Shown piece after piece: positions 35,836 through 45,655 of a stretch of 64,000 bases of DNA. The notes under the pieces were generated by a model. That model had not been told where the DNA came from. It saw only the letters and a list, made by a program, of their open reading frames with translations, and did no database searches. The stretch comes from G963663495 sp963663495 (GTDB lineage Bacteria; Bacteroidota; Rhodothermia; Rhodothermales; Bin80): positions 1,550,001 through 1,614,000 of the forward strand of contig OY760427.1 in the NCBI GenBank assembly GCA_963663495.1. The letters are read 5' to 3'. How positions within the stretch are numbered: position 1 is the stretch's first letter; each line of letters opens with the position of its first letter. The position numbers and the translations under genes are program-made.

Positions 35836-38795
35836 TAGCTGTGCAATATATTCTGCTCCCGCAGGTGCACGCCCACTGGATGTGTGACCAAGGGGTGGAG
35901 CCGATAGCGATCGCCGGCAACAATAGAATTGGAAGCTTCGTGATGCCGGTACCATCGTGCGTTTGACGGTATGATAAGGTGCATATTGAGGAGTGACTCC
36001 ATAACCGTGGCACCGCTGCTACCCAGCACGCGCGCATGCTCCTCGACCGTGAGCGTATGGTGTAGCAGGAAAGCATGTAGCGAGAACGATTGCGCCAGGT
36101 CCAGAGATTCTAGGAAGCGGAAGCTTAGAGGTGCCTCCGTACGGATCGTCACACGGTTGGCTTCAAAGGAGGCCGCGCGGAGCCAGCGTACAATGGCCAA
36201 CGCAACGTTGGATCCGCTTTGGGCATGCAAGCGGTCGAAAAAATTATTGCGTAGCAGCGCTTGGCGCACATCTTCACTGCGAGCCCGCTCAAGACGCCTG
36301 CCGAGCAGCGCCGAAATAGTCTCCGGGCGCTCAAAATAAAGATCCATCCCGCTGCGATCGTGGCGACCTTGGATGATGCCTTCAAGGACACCACGGCCAA
36401 CACTCTGGCAGTGGTGCGTTGACGCGATGCGGCAGCGCGTTTCCAGGGCGCGTTGCAGGTACTGCCAAGCTACATCGCCGATTGTAGCAATCCAGCAGAT
36501 CCGGCTGTCGGTACGGGCAAACAGACTCAGCACGCGTTCCATGACGTTGGTGCCGCTTTCCGTACGTAGGATGAGGTGTTCTAGGCCATCTAACAGGCAC
36601 ACTCTTGACGGCCCCTTGAACAACTGTTCCTCCAGCTCCTGCAACGTCGCTGCGTGCAGCCCTACAGCGCCAGCAATCAGTAAAGCAAGATTCTCTTCGC
36701 TCAAAATGCGTTCGCGTAAGGGTATAAGGTGCACACGTCCCTCAAGCTGCGCCGCTACGGCGCCGAGCAGGCTTGACCGCCCACTTCCAGACGTCATCGG
36801 TAATACCAGGGCCGCAGATGCCTGCCGTGCTCGCCAGTTTAAGACATGCTGCTGGAGGTACGGCATATCCTGCTGACGCCCTTCAAGCTGCCAAACCTCG
36901 GTTACCGGCTCCAAAGTGAATAGCCTGGAGTACACCAGCGGTAGATGGTCGTATAGATCTTGCAAGGTACCCGGTGCGAGCAGTTCTATTGTTCGCAGCC
37001 GGTCGCTCTCTTGAGCTGCCGTCACACCGATGGCGGATCGTCCTTGCTCAATCAACGCACCAGCCCGCGTACGTCCTCGGACCAGCAATCCAGATCCGCC
37101 TTGGGCCAGATTTTCCACCACGCGCTGGAGGTACTTCCCGATCAGACGTATCTGGCGCAGGAGATGCAGCCTCAGCGCTACTGAACGGTTTTCAAGGTTC
37201 GCCTCGGGTTGCAGGCTCCGCAAAATGTTAGCCCAGTCATTGTGGAACAGCTGCTCAACCGCACGCGCAAACTCATTCCATGGCGCATTGAGAGAGTGCT
37301 GCAGATCATGAAGCCGTCGGGCGGCCTGCTGCAGCCCTGAACGTATCAATTCCCGCGCATTTGATGCTGATTCCAATGCGCCGCCTTCTAGCTCGGATAG
37401 TGCAGTAACTAAGCTGAATTCGATAATCCCAACCATCCGTTCCGGTGTATTCCATATCGTGAGCAGCTTGCGCCGCAGCGGTTGGGCGCGAGCTGCAAGG
37501 CGCTCCGGAAATGGTCCGAGTACAACAACAAGCTCGCGCCGCAGAAAACGGCGCTCGGTGCCGCCATTGGTTGGGCTATGCAGCTCGGCGACTGAAGGCC
37601 ATGCGGAGACCACATCACTCACGACTGCCCATTGGTACTCACCCGGATGGGATAGTGCGTGCTCGGCAGCTATGAATCCGGGGATGTCCGTGAGCGTGCT
37701 GCGAACCGGTTCGAGCACGCTGGTCTTCAGCGCACGGATATGACGAACCAGTGCCTCGCTGCTAAGGTCGGTGATCAGATCAGGCTGTGAATTCAAGATG
37801 GATACTGCTGACTCCATTGCCTGCTTGATTGGACCCAACGTGGCTGCTGCAGTTGTTTCCAACAGATGTCTCTGCTCCTCCACGAGCGTAGCACGGAGGG
37901 ATGCAAGGCGCAGATTCAAGTCAATCCTGGTTTGCGCTTCAGCAAGCCACTTGACAGCCCGAGCCTTGCGCGTTACCATGCGGTCCAACGCAGCCGACCC
38001 CGCATGCTTTTTCAGCCGAATGTCTGCTAGGGCTGACCCTTCTGTAAGCGCACCGTCTTTTGGCGATGTTATGCTTTGATGCGCTTCAATTGAGCTGGCG
38101 GCAACTCCCGCCAGCATGTCTTGCATTGCCGCGACCAATTCACCAAAGATTGCTGCCGCAGACGCTTGCTCCGTGGCAGCAAGGGGTGCTTTACCAATTT
38201 GTAAGTTGCCGTCCGGGGCATTTGCGGTGTGCTCCAACCTTAGAATTCCGTACGTCCATGCTGTTAAGCCTCGCTCCAGCTCACCCACCACTGCCCTGCA
38301 ATGGTGCTCCAAGTGGTCCTGTGCCACGGAGGCTTGGCCGGCGATGGTAATATCTACACGGCGCAGAAGCAAGTAAGCAATAGGAACTTCTACGGGATGC
38401 GTTTTAATGCCACGGCGCCTAGGTATTCCTTTGATCGTACCCCGCACAAGTTCGGCAGCAGCCTGTAAATCCGCTATCAGCTGTGCGCCACCGTCAAACG
38501 CTTGGGCGAAGGGAAGGAGCGCCATTTGCCGTGCGATGGGTTGCAACACCTCCTCGGTAGCTGTGCGGCGGTATTCCGGTAGCGCAAGCTTAGCCTCTTT
38601 CAATAGGCTATGGCGCCGTGCAACGGTCCGTACGCAGGATCGCAGGGGCGCGAACACAACCGTCTCAAAATGGTCATGCCACGCTCGCAGGGAGTCCTGT
38701 GCAGACCGATTAATAACCAGGTAGCGACGCAGTAGAGCTGCACCGGGCGTCGGGGCAGGAGCCACGGGTTCCATCTCCATCAATCCTTCTTGCAT
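35835..38795 (-). CDS. Large protein of unknown function with a C-terminal P-loop domain
   Basis: 986 residues. The first 600 are mostly alpha-helical with Leu/Ala/Arg heptad-like stretches (VFAPLRSCVRTVARRHSLLK) and no recognised domain. Around residue 660 an ATPase-like region begins: MTSGSGRSSLL at 667-677 is a Walker A with Arg in place of the usual Lys (GSGRS 670-674), and RVCLLDGLEHLIL about 60 residues on looks like Walker B. The final part resembles winged-helix or sensor regions of STAND/AAA-type proteins. The start overlaps the 3' end of the MscS gene by 16 bases and the stop overlaps truA, so it is translated between them. A partner or regulator of the channel is one reading. No signal peptide seen. 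Confidence 0.7.
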   Translation of the reverse strand: MQEGLMEMEPVAPAPTPGAALLRRYLVINRSAQDSLRAWHDHFETVVFAPLRSCVRTVARRHSLLKEAKLALPEYRRTATEEVLQPIARQMALLPFAQAFDGGAQLIADLQAAAELVRGTIKGIPRRRGIKTHPVEVPIAYLLLRRVDITIAGQASVAQDHLEHHCRAVVGELERGLTAWTYGILRLEHTANAPDGNLQIGKAPLAATEQASAAAIFGELVAAMQDMLAGVAASSIEAHQSITSPKDGALTEGSALADIRLKKHAGSAALDRMVTRKARAVKWLAEAQTRIDLNLRLASLRATLVEEQRHLLETTAAATLGPIKQAMESAVSILNSQPDLITDLSSEALVRHIRALKTSVLEPVRSTLTDIPGFIAAEHALSHPGEYQWAVVSDVVSAWPSVAELHSPTNGGTERRFLRRELVVVLGPFPERLAARAQPLRRKLLTIWNTPERMVGIIEFSLVTALSELEGGALESASNARELIRSGLQQAARRLHDLQHSLNAPWNEFARAVEQLFHNDWANILRSLQPEANLENRSVALRLHLLRQIRLIGKYLQRVVENLAQGGSGLLVRGRTRAGALIEQGRSAIGVTAAQESDRLRTIELLAPGTLQDLYDHLPLVYSRLFTLEPVTEVWQLEGRQQDMPYLQQHVLNWRARQASAALVLPMTSGSGRSSLLGAVAAQLEGRVHLIPLRERILSEENLALLIAGAVGLHAATLQELEEQLFKGPSRVCLLDGLEHLILRTESGTNVMERVLSLFARTDSRICWIATIGDVAWQYLQRALETRCRIASTHHCQSVGRGVLEGIIQGRHDRSGMDLYFERPETISALLGRRLERARSEDVRQALLRNNFFDRLHAQSGSNVALAIVRWLRAASFEANRVTIRTEAPLSFRFLESLDLAQSFSLHAFLLHHTLTVEEHARVLGSSGATVMESLLNMHLIIPSNARWYRHHEASNSIVAGDRYRLHPLVTHPVGVHLREQNILHS

Positions 38796-40591
38796 GGAGT
38801 GAACCTGGACATACCCTTGTAGAAACCTTCGCGTAGAAACGCCGCTTTGGTTACCTCCGTTACGTCGCTGGCAAACACGAATTCGTATCGAGTATCCAGC
38901 ACGTAGGCCTTAATTGTGATCTGTGTGAGGAAAGTCTCTTTAAAGACATCTGTAACGTTCACGATGATGGGCTTGCGAAGGTAAACGTATCGGGAGTTTG
39001 CTGCGGCGCGGCGGGCTATTTCTTTCGCCTTGGCGACATCTGTCCACCCCGGGATGAACAGATTCACTAAGACCTGGCAATCCAGTTCCCCGCTGTTCGC
39101 ATTCGACACCTGCCCCTCTATCACTTGGCCATTGGGCACGGACACAGCATTATCGTCGGCAGTAACAACGCGTGTAGATAGGAGTCCGATAGATAGCACC
39201 TCGCCGTATGTGTCACCGATACGGATCTTATCACCCACTTGAAATGGCTTATCAAAAATGATGATGACGCCGCCAAAGATATTCTTTACCACCGTTTGTG
39301 CTGCGAATCCTACGGCAACACCTACCGCTGCTGTTGCGGCCAGAAGGCTCGTTTGGTTGAGCTCAAATACATGGGCCAGAACCACATAGACCAACAAAAT
39401 CGAGATGAGCAGTCGGGTGATGGGGTTGAGGCGCTTGAAAAAGAGGCGTCTACGAGCGCTCCGTTCCGAGAAGGTGTCCAATAGCCAAGTTGAACCGCGT
39501 ACCGCACCGAAGGCCAGAATCAGCAGAAGGAGTGCCATGGCGGCACGCAGGCCATAGAACTGTATGCCGCTCTCCAGGCTGTTTCGGTAGGCGTCCATGT
39601 AGCCACTTACATCGCTGTGCACGCGTTCGAATGTTTCGGCAGCGCCGTGCAGGACCAGCGCGTCAAAACGTGCAGAGCTCAGCTCTTCCAGAGGGAGAAT
39701 CCCGCTCCGAAGTGCCGAAAGGCTGATCAATTGGCGGTACAGCTCATCCTCAACCCGCGAAGATAGGATCTTCATGCTGTCGGCGGGTGCCGCTCTGCTG
39801 TGTCCGGAAGCGAGCGCTTGTGCTCGCGCAGTCAGGATGGTAAGCCCATTATCCAGCCGCGCAAGAGCGTCATGCAATTCGTAAGTAGAATCTGTGGGTA
39901 GGCCGGCGGCCGCCATCACCAAAATCCCGTGAACCTGTTGCTGCAGCGTAATTCCCTGCTGAACCTGCCACAGCAGTTCGCGCTTATGGTCCTTATCGCC
40001 AATAACCTCGACTGAGGCTGCTTGCGGTGATCCTGTACTGGCCGCCCATCTGCGTCGCAGCTGCGTTGTACGGCGGTCAAGCGAGTCCAATTGAGAAGAT
40101 GGCTCCTGAGCGAATGCGATCAAGCGTTGCAGGCTCGCGCCGAGCGTGTTGTGAAGCGAATCAAGCATGGCCGATGCCAGGCCTACCAATGCCTTGTGGC
40201 GGGCATCCAACTCCAAGTTGCTTACATCTGCGGACTCGGAATCCGCGACATGAGCGGACACCGCAGCGGCGAGCGCGGTCCACTGGTGTGCGCTGTCGGG
40301 TTGCTGGACAGTTAGACTACCTGAGGGTCCAGCGTAGCCACTCAGCAGGTGGTGCCATTCGCTATCCAAGCGGACCAGCCCCTGAATCATTGCCGGTGCT
40401 TCCGGCAGGGACTGGACGGATGAGAAGTTAGTGCACGCCTCTGTTATTGCAACCTCTAGAGAGTTAGCGGCAAAGAAGGGGCGGAACCACGCATTCTTGC
40501 CCTTTAAGTTAGAGCATTGCAATGCACCTCCGGGCTCGCAGCCGGGCAGCGCGGCTATCAGAAGGATTAGGAGCCAATTGGCACGATCCAT
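38780..40591 (-). CDS. MscS-family mechanosensitive channel with lipoprotein-type N-terminus
   Basis: 603 residues from ATG 40591, chosen because a lipobox follows at once (LLIALP-GC, written LIAALPGCEPG). Residues of about 30-330 form a large, mostly helical periplasmic domain. Helices then lead to the pore segment (LLAATAAVGVAVGFAAQTVV) and KNIFGGVIIIFDKPFQVGD, diagnostic of MscS, followed by the beta domain (VPNGQVIEGQVSN). It should open on membrane tension to release osmolytes. The lipidated, extended N-terminus is unusual for the family. It overlaps the next gene by 16 bases. Confidence 0.87.
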   Translation of the reverse strand: MDRANWLLILLIAALPGCEPGGALQCSNLKGKNAWFRPFFAANSLEVAITEACTNFSSVQSLPEAPAMIQGLVRLDSEWHHLLSGYAGPSGSLTVQQPDSAHQWTALAAAVSAHVADSESADVSNLELDARHKALVGLASAMLDSLHNTLGASLQRLIAFAQEPSSQLDSLDRRTTQLRRRWAASTGSPQAASVEVIGDKDHKRELLWQVQQGITLQQQVHGILVMAAAGLPTDSTYELHDALARLDNGLTILTARAQALASGHSRAAPADSMKILSSRVEDELYRQLISLSALRSGILPLEELSSARFDALVLHGAAETFERVHSDVSGYMDAYRNSLESGIQFYGLRAAMALLLLILAFGAVRGSTWLLDTFSERSARRRLFFKRLNPITRLLISILLVYVVLAHVFELNQTSLLAATAAVGVAVGFAAQTVVKNIFGGVIIIFDKPFQVGDKIRIGDTYGEVLSIGLLSTRVVTADDNAVSVPNGQVIEGQVSNANSGELDCQVLVNLFIPGWTDVAKAKEIARRAAANSRYVYLRKPIIVNVTDVFKETFLTQITIKAYVLDTRYEFVFASDVTEVTKAAFLREGFYKGMSRFTPCKKD

Positions 40592-40738
40592 AGAGACTTC
40601 AGCAAGAAATCCTACCCCAAGATAGCAGGCCCCGAGTATATTGGTATGGAGTTCAATGGAGGGTCCGCCAATGTGCAATGTTCTCTGCAATCCGACTGCG
40701 ATGAACCACAGGAACGGATTTCCTACAGTTGTGCCCTA

Positions 40739-41425
40739 ATGGTGGCAGCAAGGATGCTTGCGGCCGGATGTTCGATGGTTGTGTAATTGGAGGATCGGAT
40801 TGTAGCACTTCCGGAGCTATTCTGGGGTGCAGCGGTGGACGAGGCATCCTCTCAAGTTCACTGGTGGTACGAGTTCGGAGATCCAAGTCTAAACGGCTTG
40901 TGGATGCGGTACTGGCACGCAATCCGGACATTCGTGCTGCCGTGTCGCGCGCGCTGGAGTTGCAGCAAAGATTCAGGGTAGTCCGTGCGTCTCGGCTGCC
41001 ATTCGTGAGTGCAAGAGTTCCGGGTGAGTAGCAGGACCTACCATCCAATACGGGATTGGGAGTCAGCCTGGAGAGCGCGCACCCGGGGGGAGGTGCTTTT
41101 CTGGACCGGTGTGCGTCTACCACCTACAGTGCCTCGCTCGGGAAGGTTTTTGGCTGAACATCTGGGTGCATGCACGCGCTAGTCGTTAAGCAAGTGTTCA
41201 TGTGTATATGCCTCGCGGTCGGACCTGCGTCCGGTGATGCTGGGCGCAATTGCCGAAACTGTTGCCACATGGTTGGAGCTCTCCGAGCGGAAGCAGGATA
41301 TCGCACTTACCAGGCTCCGCGGTGACATCGCCGCGGAAAGGATCGCGCGGCTTGATATACGGCGGGGAGGTAAGCACGCTGCCGAAGATGCGCGCCGCCG
41401 GATGGGCGGCCGTGCCAACCGTTGA
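40739..41425 (+). pseudogene. Outer-membrane efflux channel (NodT/OprM type), decayed
   Basis: A lipoprotein-like start (VAARMLAAGCSM) is cut by TAA at 40784-40786. The same frame then continues with PELFWGAAVDEASSQVHWWY and FGDPSLN, and a second frame takes over near 40905 with LVDAVLARNPDIRAAVSRAL, as in NodT/OprM proteins. TTYSASLGK near 41128 and MLGAIAETVATWLELSERK from 41237 continue the same alignment. At least three lesions and probable deletions leave it non-functional. It lies on one side of a tnpB element, and an RND pump remnant lies on the other. Confidence 0.7.
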
Positions 41426-41464
41426 GACCCGCATTGAGTCAGCCCGGCGTCTCGCCGTAAGGAT

Positions 41465-41635
41465 AGGGAGTTAAATGGCTGAGTGCCACGCGTTTTCGCA
41501 GGAGTTACTTTTTGTGCTTTGGTGGTGCAGACAGGATGGCTTTCGCCAGTTTTTCATAATCGGTTCCCGCTTTTCACGAAAAGACGCAATTATTTCAAAT
41601 AATTCAACACGTGGGTACGCATGCGATATAATGTC
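41465..41635 (+). repeat. Inverted-repeat element (MITE copy B) upstream of intact tnpB
   Basis: The left end AGGGAGTTAAATGGCTGAGT and the right end, TGGGTACGCATGCGATATAA, are inverted repeats of each other and match the ends of the unit at 47178-47350. The interior contains a decayed short reading frame on the minus strand. The distance to the tnpB start codon is 31 bases, the same layout as at the window start. Confidence 0.75.
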
Positions 41636-41642
41636 CATATAT

Positions 41643-42923
41643 TAGGGAGCTATATACCACCGTGCCATGCCCGAAACGGTTAGTGCATACCGCAATATCA
41701 CATACAGGCTGTTGCCCGGAAGTCGGAGTAACGCCAAGCAACTTGCTGAATTAGCGGGTGCGTGTAGGTTTGTGTGGAATGCCATCCTCGCAGAGCAGAG
41801 CGAGGCGTACAAGAAAGCGAAAGAGGCTGGAGAGAAGCCGCCCTCGGTAAGCTTCTTCTCGCTGGGAAAGCGGTTCACGGCGCTGCGCCGCACGGTCGAG
41901 TGGCTGCCTGAATACTCCTTTGGTGTCGTTAGATACACATGGAAATATCAAGCGGATGCATGGAAGGCATTCTCCAAAGAGGGTAAGAGAAGACCGAGAT
42001 TCCATTCCAGACGTGGTAGTACGCCTTCGTTCACGATCCCGGATAACGTAAGGGTTCGGGATGGCAAGCTGTATATCCCGAAAGTGGGGTATATGGCGCT
42101 CCGCAGGCGGGGAGGCAACCCGTACCCTGATGGTATACCCGTCAAAGCCACGGTAAAGAAGAACGCCGGCAAAGGGTATGCTGTCATCTGCTACAAGATG
42201 GAGGCACCTGTAATAGAGGATACCGGCGGTGCTGTAGGCATTGACCGTAATTGCGGGCAGGTCGCTATGGTCTCCACAGAGGGCGATACAAGCATTATCA
42301 GACAACCGGATACCAAGCGTCTTGATGCCAAGTTGAAGCGGCATCAGCGAAGACTGGCGAGACAGAAGAAAGGCTCCAACCGTCGTAACAGGCGGAAGCA
42401 TAGAATCGCCCGCATACAGCGCAAGCGTGCTAATGTCCTCAAGAATGCGAACCACCAGGTAAGTCGCAGTATTGCCAAATGCTCCTCAACGGTGATACTG
42501 GAGGACCTGAAGATCAAAGCGATGACACATTCAGCTAAGGGGACGATGGAGAGCTTTGGCACAAACGTCAGACAGAAGTCTGGCCTCAACCGTGGGATAC
42601 TGCGAACAGGTTGGGGCCAGCTGGATCAGATGCTGGGCTATAAGTGCCGCAAGGTGATAAAGGTTACCGCTGCCTATACCAGTCAGCGGTGTTCTGTGTG
42701 TGGGCACACAGAAGCGAGTAACCGTAAGACACGGAGCAAATTCACGTGTATGTCCTGTGGACATGCGGATCATGCAGACCTGAATGCGGCTGCAAACATA
42801 CTGGCCTCCGGGATTGGGGCTTCTGCACGGCGAGGGGCGTTCGGGTTACCGACCCCTATGACCCGTGAATTTGATCCTAGTGCCTCACTGTGTACAGTTG
42901 GTCACTCACGTATATAATTCCCT
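41643..42923 (+). mobile_element. tnpB-only transposable element (IS605/IS1341 type)
   Basis: The element runs from about TTAGGGAGCTATATACCACC to TCACTCACGTATATAATTCC. Its two ends, read inward, share GGGA(A/G)(T/C)TATATAC. It encodes TnpB only, with no TnpA (Y1 or serine transposase), so mobility would depend on an enzyme elsewhere. The right end overlaps the 3' end of tnpB, where the guide (omega) RNA of such elements is usually transcribed. The element sits against the remains of an RND pump gene at 42924. Confidence 0.7.
41667..42917 (+). CDS. tnpB: TnpB RNA-guided endonuclease
   Basis: 416 residues and apparently intact. The RuvC catalytic residues are present: D193 (GIDRNCGQV), E279 (VILEDLKI) and D371 (HADLNAAANI). 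The C-terminal zinc finger has C342/C345 (CSVCG) and C361/C364 (CMSCG). The N-terminal wedge contains GACRFVWNAILAEQSEAYK. TnpB enzymes use an RNA made from the element's right end to cut DNA next to a short motif, restoring the element after excision. A second full-length paralogue is at 48909-50201 and partial copies lie at 194 and 47897. Confidence 0.93.
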   Translation: MPETVSAYRNITYRLLPGSRSNAKQLAELAGACRFVWNAILAEQSEAYKKAKEAGEKPPSVSFFSLGKRFTALRRTVEWLPEYSFGVVRYTWKYQADAWKAFSKEGKRRPRFHSRRGSTPSFTIPDNVRVRDGKLYIPKVGYMALRRRGGNPYPDGIPVKATVKKNAGKGYAVICYKMEAPVIEDTGGAVGIDRNCGQVAMVSTEGDTSIIRQPDTKRLDAKLKRHQRRLARQKKGSNRRNRRKHRIARIQRKRANVLKNANHQVSRSIAKCSSTVILEDLKIKAMTHSAKGTMESFGTNVRQKSGLNRGILRTGWGQLDQMLGYKCRKVIKVTAAYTSQRCSVCGHTEASNRKTRSKFTCMSCGHADHADLNAAANILASGIGASARRGAFGLPTPMTREFDPSASLCTVGHSRI

Positions 42924-43289
42924 CTCCTTGGGGTAATCATTAACGATGCCCTTGTACTGATTGACTGCATCAATGAGCGAACGCGTGCGCATGTATCGGT
43001 GCCGCAGTCCATCCGGGATGGAGGTAAGGCCCGCTTCAGGGCCATCATTCTGAAGTCAATGATGACATTCCCAAGCGCGTTGCCATGTGTGCTGGAAAGG
43101 AGCACGCAGGCCCAATTCCTGAAACCCAAGGCGGTGAGCCTTGGGTTGGGCATCCTGTTTTGCACCGTGCTACTGATGATGCTTGTACCGGCCCTTCTGA
43201 TGGTCCAGCACGGAGTAAAGGTTCGGCTGAAGAACGGTCAATATGTGACGGGGCCAGGCCAGGCCAGGCCTGGAACGTTACTGTCATAA
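42924..43289 (+). pseudogene. C-terminal remnant of an RND (AcrB/HAE1-type) efflux pump
   Basis: In frame from the end of the tnpB element: GVIINDALVLIDCINERTR, then RAIILKSMMTFPSALPCVL, ERSTQAQFLKPKAVSLGLGI and LLMMLVPALLM. These are the last three membrane helices of RND pumps. The canonical versions read LTSLTTIAGLLPLL and QAQFLIPMAISLGFGI. The upstream 900 residues are absent and the C-terminus runs into low-complexity GC repeats (GGCCAGGCCAGGCC, 43253-43268). The tnpB element or a linked deletion removed the rest. Confidence 0.75.
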
Positions 43290-43295
43290 GCGACC

Positions 43296-43988
43296 ATGGC
43301 ACATAGCGTTCGGCGGCATTTACGGGTAGAGGCATCGGCATATGACGAAGCTATTCGCAGCTTTGTCCCTGGGTACGGGGAGGTTGTTGGGGAAGTAGCG
43401 CGCCTCGTGGGCCGTGCAGGTGCGCGCTCGGTGCTGGATATCGGCGCGGGAACCGGCGGGCTTTCCGAGGCGGTGCTGCGTGCTGTACCCTTGTGCAGGG
43501 TACAGCTACTCGACCAGGACCTTGAAATGCTGGAGCAGGCCCGCGTGCGGCTCCTCCCGTTCGCTGACCGCACCCTGCTTACGGAGGGATCGTTTTTTGA
43601 ACCGCTACCGCCTCACGACGCTATGATAGCATCCTTATCCTTGCACCACATTGCGTGTATGGATGTCAAACGCTCCATGTATCATCGCATCCGAGAGGCG
43701 CTTCCATCGGGTGGTATTTTTGTAAATGCGGACATAGTCCTGCCGCACGAGCCTGCTCCGCGCGCGTCTGTGATGACGGTTTGGCTTGCACACATGGCTG
43801 CCTGCGGGATTGATGCAGAGGCAGGAAAAGATCACATCAAAGTGTGGAGTAAGGAGGATACATACTTCTCAATTGAGGAGGAAATGGATGCCATGGCGGT
43901 TGCGGGATTAATGGTAGACTGCACATGGCGGTGCGGCCCGATGGCGGTGTTGGCGGGCTGGAAGGGAGACCCTACATGCGACAGATAA
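43296..43988 (+). CDS. Class I SAM-dependent methyltransferase
   Basis: 230 residues. Motif I is VLDIGAGTGGLSEAVL, motif II region QLLDQDLEMLEQAR, motif post-II ASLSLHHI, and RIREALPSGGIFVNADIV is motif III-like. These place it among small-molecule methyltransferases of the UbiE/SmtA-like superfamily; substrate is not predictable. It starts seven bases after the RND remnant frame ends. Codon use and start are ordinary and it seems intact, in contrast to neighbours. Confidence 0.85.
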   Translation: MAHSVRRHLRVEASAYDEAIRSFVPGYGEVVGEVARLVGRAGARSVLDIGAGTGGLSEAVLRAVPLCRVQLLDQDLEMLEQARVRLLPFADRTLLTEGSFFEPLPPHDAMIASLSLHHIACMDVKRSMYHRIREALPSGGIFVNADIVLPHEPAPRASVMTVWLAHMAACGIDAEAGKDHIKVWSKEDTYFSIEEEMDAMAVAGLMVDCTWRCGPMAVLAGWKGDPTCDR

Positions 43989-44489
43989 CTGTAGACCCAG
44001 CTGCCAGCCACACCGTGCCGTCAGTGCTTGAAGTGCGAAGGCGTGGGTATGCCTGGCCGGAGCCATGAGATGGCTGTTCGGCTTGTTTGGGAAGATGTTC
44101 GGTATAATGCCTTTACGAAGAGCCGAATGCAGTCACCAATGATTACGCCGGTATGAATACAAGTCACGGCTACTTCTGCCCACAGCTTATAACTGGTACA
44201 TATGCTTCCTTGCAAAGTGGTCTGCAAGTTGGATATTCCTGCGGAAAGTGCGCAGTGATTCCTGCGAAAATGCGCACCCTTTATCTGGCAAGCACTAGTT
44301 TCCTCCACCCAGGAAAAAAAGCTCCCTTTGGCAGTTGATCCAGAGACCGCATAACTTGGAATTGTGGGATATTGGAACCTTCTTATTATTCGCGAGTTAA
44401 AACTGAACCCCAAAGAGAGTTGATAAGCTGGAGGTTCCAGTCCCTCTATCGTGCTTCCCAGCACATAATCCTATAATCTGTAGAATCCG
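43989..44489. other. Gene-free region with inverted IS21-like end repeats
   Basis: No supportable gene. ATTCCTGCGGAAAGTGCGCA at 44234-44253 and ATTCCTGCGAAAATGCGCA at 44258-44276 are the reverse-orientation counterparts of the repeats at 29127-29168. A 160-bp tract from 44438 on matches 29267-29420. Confidence 0.55.
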
Positions 44490-45655
44490 TTGTATGCACC
44501 GGCGGAGCCATCAAATAGACCCGACCGGACAACTACTTGCGAAATCGCACCTTCAGACAAAAACACCCCGATTCGAATATTTCGCAAGAGGTTCGTACAA
44601 TCCCCTGTTGAAGCAATCGTAGGAGTGAGACTAGAGGTGGTTATTGTGCCATCAGTCTGGTGGGGTGTTGAAGCGGCGTTTGGTTGTTGGGCCACGCACA
44701 GAGTCTGGAGATGCGCGGTAGTTCTACTGGGACTAGTGATTGCTTTCGGAATGATGCAGTCGGTGCGTGGACAAGATGCGACTGGAACTCAGTCTGCTGC
44801 TCCGTCCACGGAAGTCGGAATAGGCACCGGATCTGAATTCGAAGAAGTAGCTCCACGGTTCCTGTCGACCCGAATGGTAAGCATCGAAGCAGCGCCACAG
44901 CACCCTTGGTGCCTAGACGGTCCCAGCTACATCTGGAAACAAGTACAAGAAGGTACCACCTGCAAGGTCGAATACGCTTGCGATGGTGCGTATCCGATTG
45001 GGGCTTACGTGTATCTCCATCATGTCAACGGTACGGCTGAGCTAGGGAAAGATGTGTTGGTGACTGGCAAGGATAGTCTTGAGATTGACCACATTAGGGA
45101 TGGCTTCGGTGTGACATCAACGACCGTAGATACATATGAGACCCTCTCGGATGGTATACCTGAAGGAGATGAGGTATTGAAGTGCTATTGCGGCAGAAGC
45201 CGAGACGGACCGATAGAGGGTGAATGGTACGGCCGATTTCGAATACTGGATGTAGACGGGTGGACCGTGAGGGATACGATGGCCACGGAAGCGGATGGTT
45301 TTATGCCATTCTTTTTGGAGTTCCTGCAACCGGTCGCCCGAGATCTTACCGTCAAATACAGAACGGAGGATGGTACGGCAACAGAGGGGACGGACTATAC
45401 CAAATGGGCGGGACGAGTTACGATTAAGAAGGGCGATACGAGCGCAGAAATCCGGGTACCAATACTTGGTGACCAAATTCCCGAAGGCGCAGAGACATTT
45501 AAACTGGTTACACATTCGGACCTGTTTGCAGGCATTCCGAAGCAGAGCGCCATTGGCACTATTGTTTTGGAACCCTATCTCGTTCTAGATCCATCTCCAC
45601 TGTCGGTGAAAGAAGGGTGCCAGGCGTCGTACACCGTAGCCTTGGGAACGCAGCC
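44490..45655 (+). pseudogene. Secreted Calx-beta repeat protein, 3'-truncated
   Basis: The frame is open from 44490 with ATG, though translation more likely begins downstream, nearer the hydrophobic export segment VVLLLGLVIAFGMMQ-like around 44715-44760 (residues AVVLLGLVIAFGMMQSVRGQ). A cysteine-containing domain follows, then a Calx-beta domain (VKYRTEDGTATEGTDY, then TIKKGDTSAEIRVPILGD, EGAETFKLV) and the beginning of a second (LSVKEGCQASYTVALG). Beyond about 45655 the frame reads the opposite strand of an IS66-type fragment, so the original C-terminus is lost. The intact relative would be a surface or secreted adhesin-like protein. Confidence 0.6.

Noticed and set aside
29127..44276. A 15-kb composite transposon bounded by inverted IS21-like ends
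   Set aside because: The interior is ordinary metabolic and tRNA-modification genes without transposase, and a second repeat pair is in direct orientation. Independent IS remnants are simpler.
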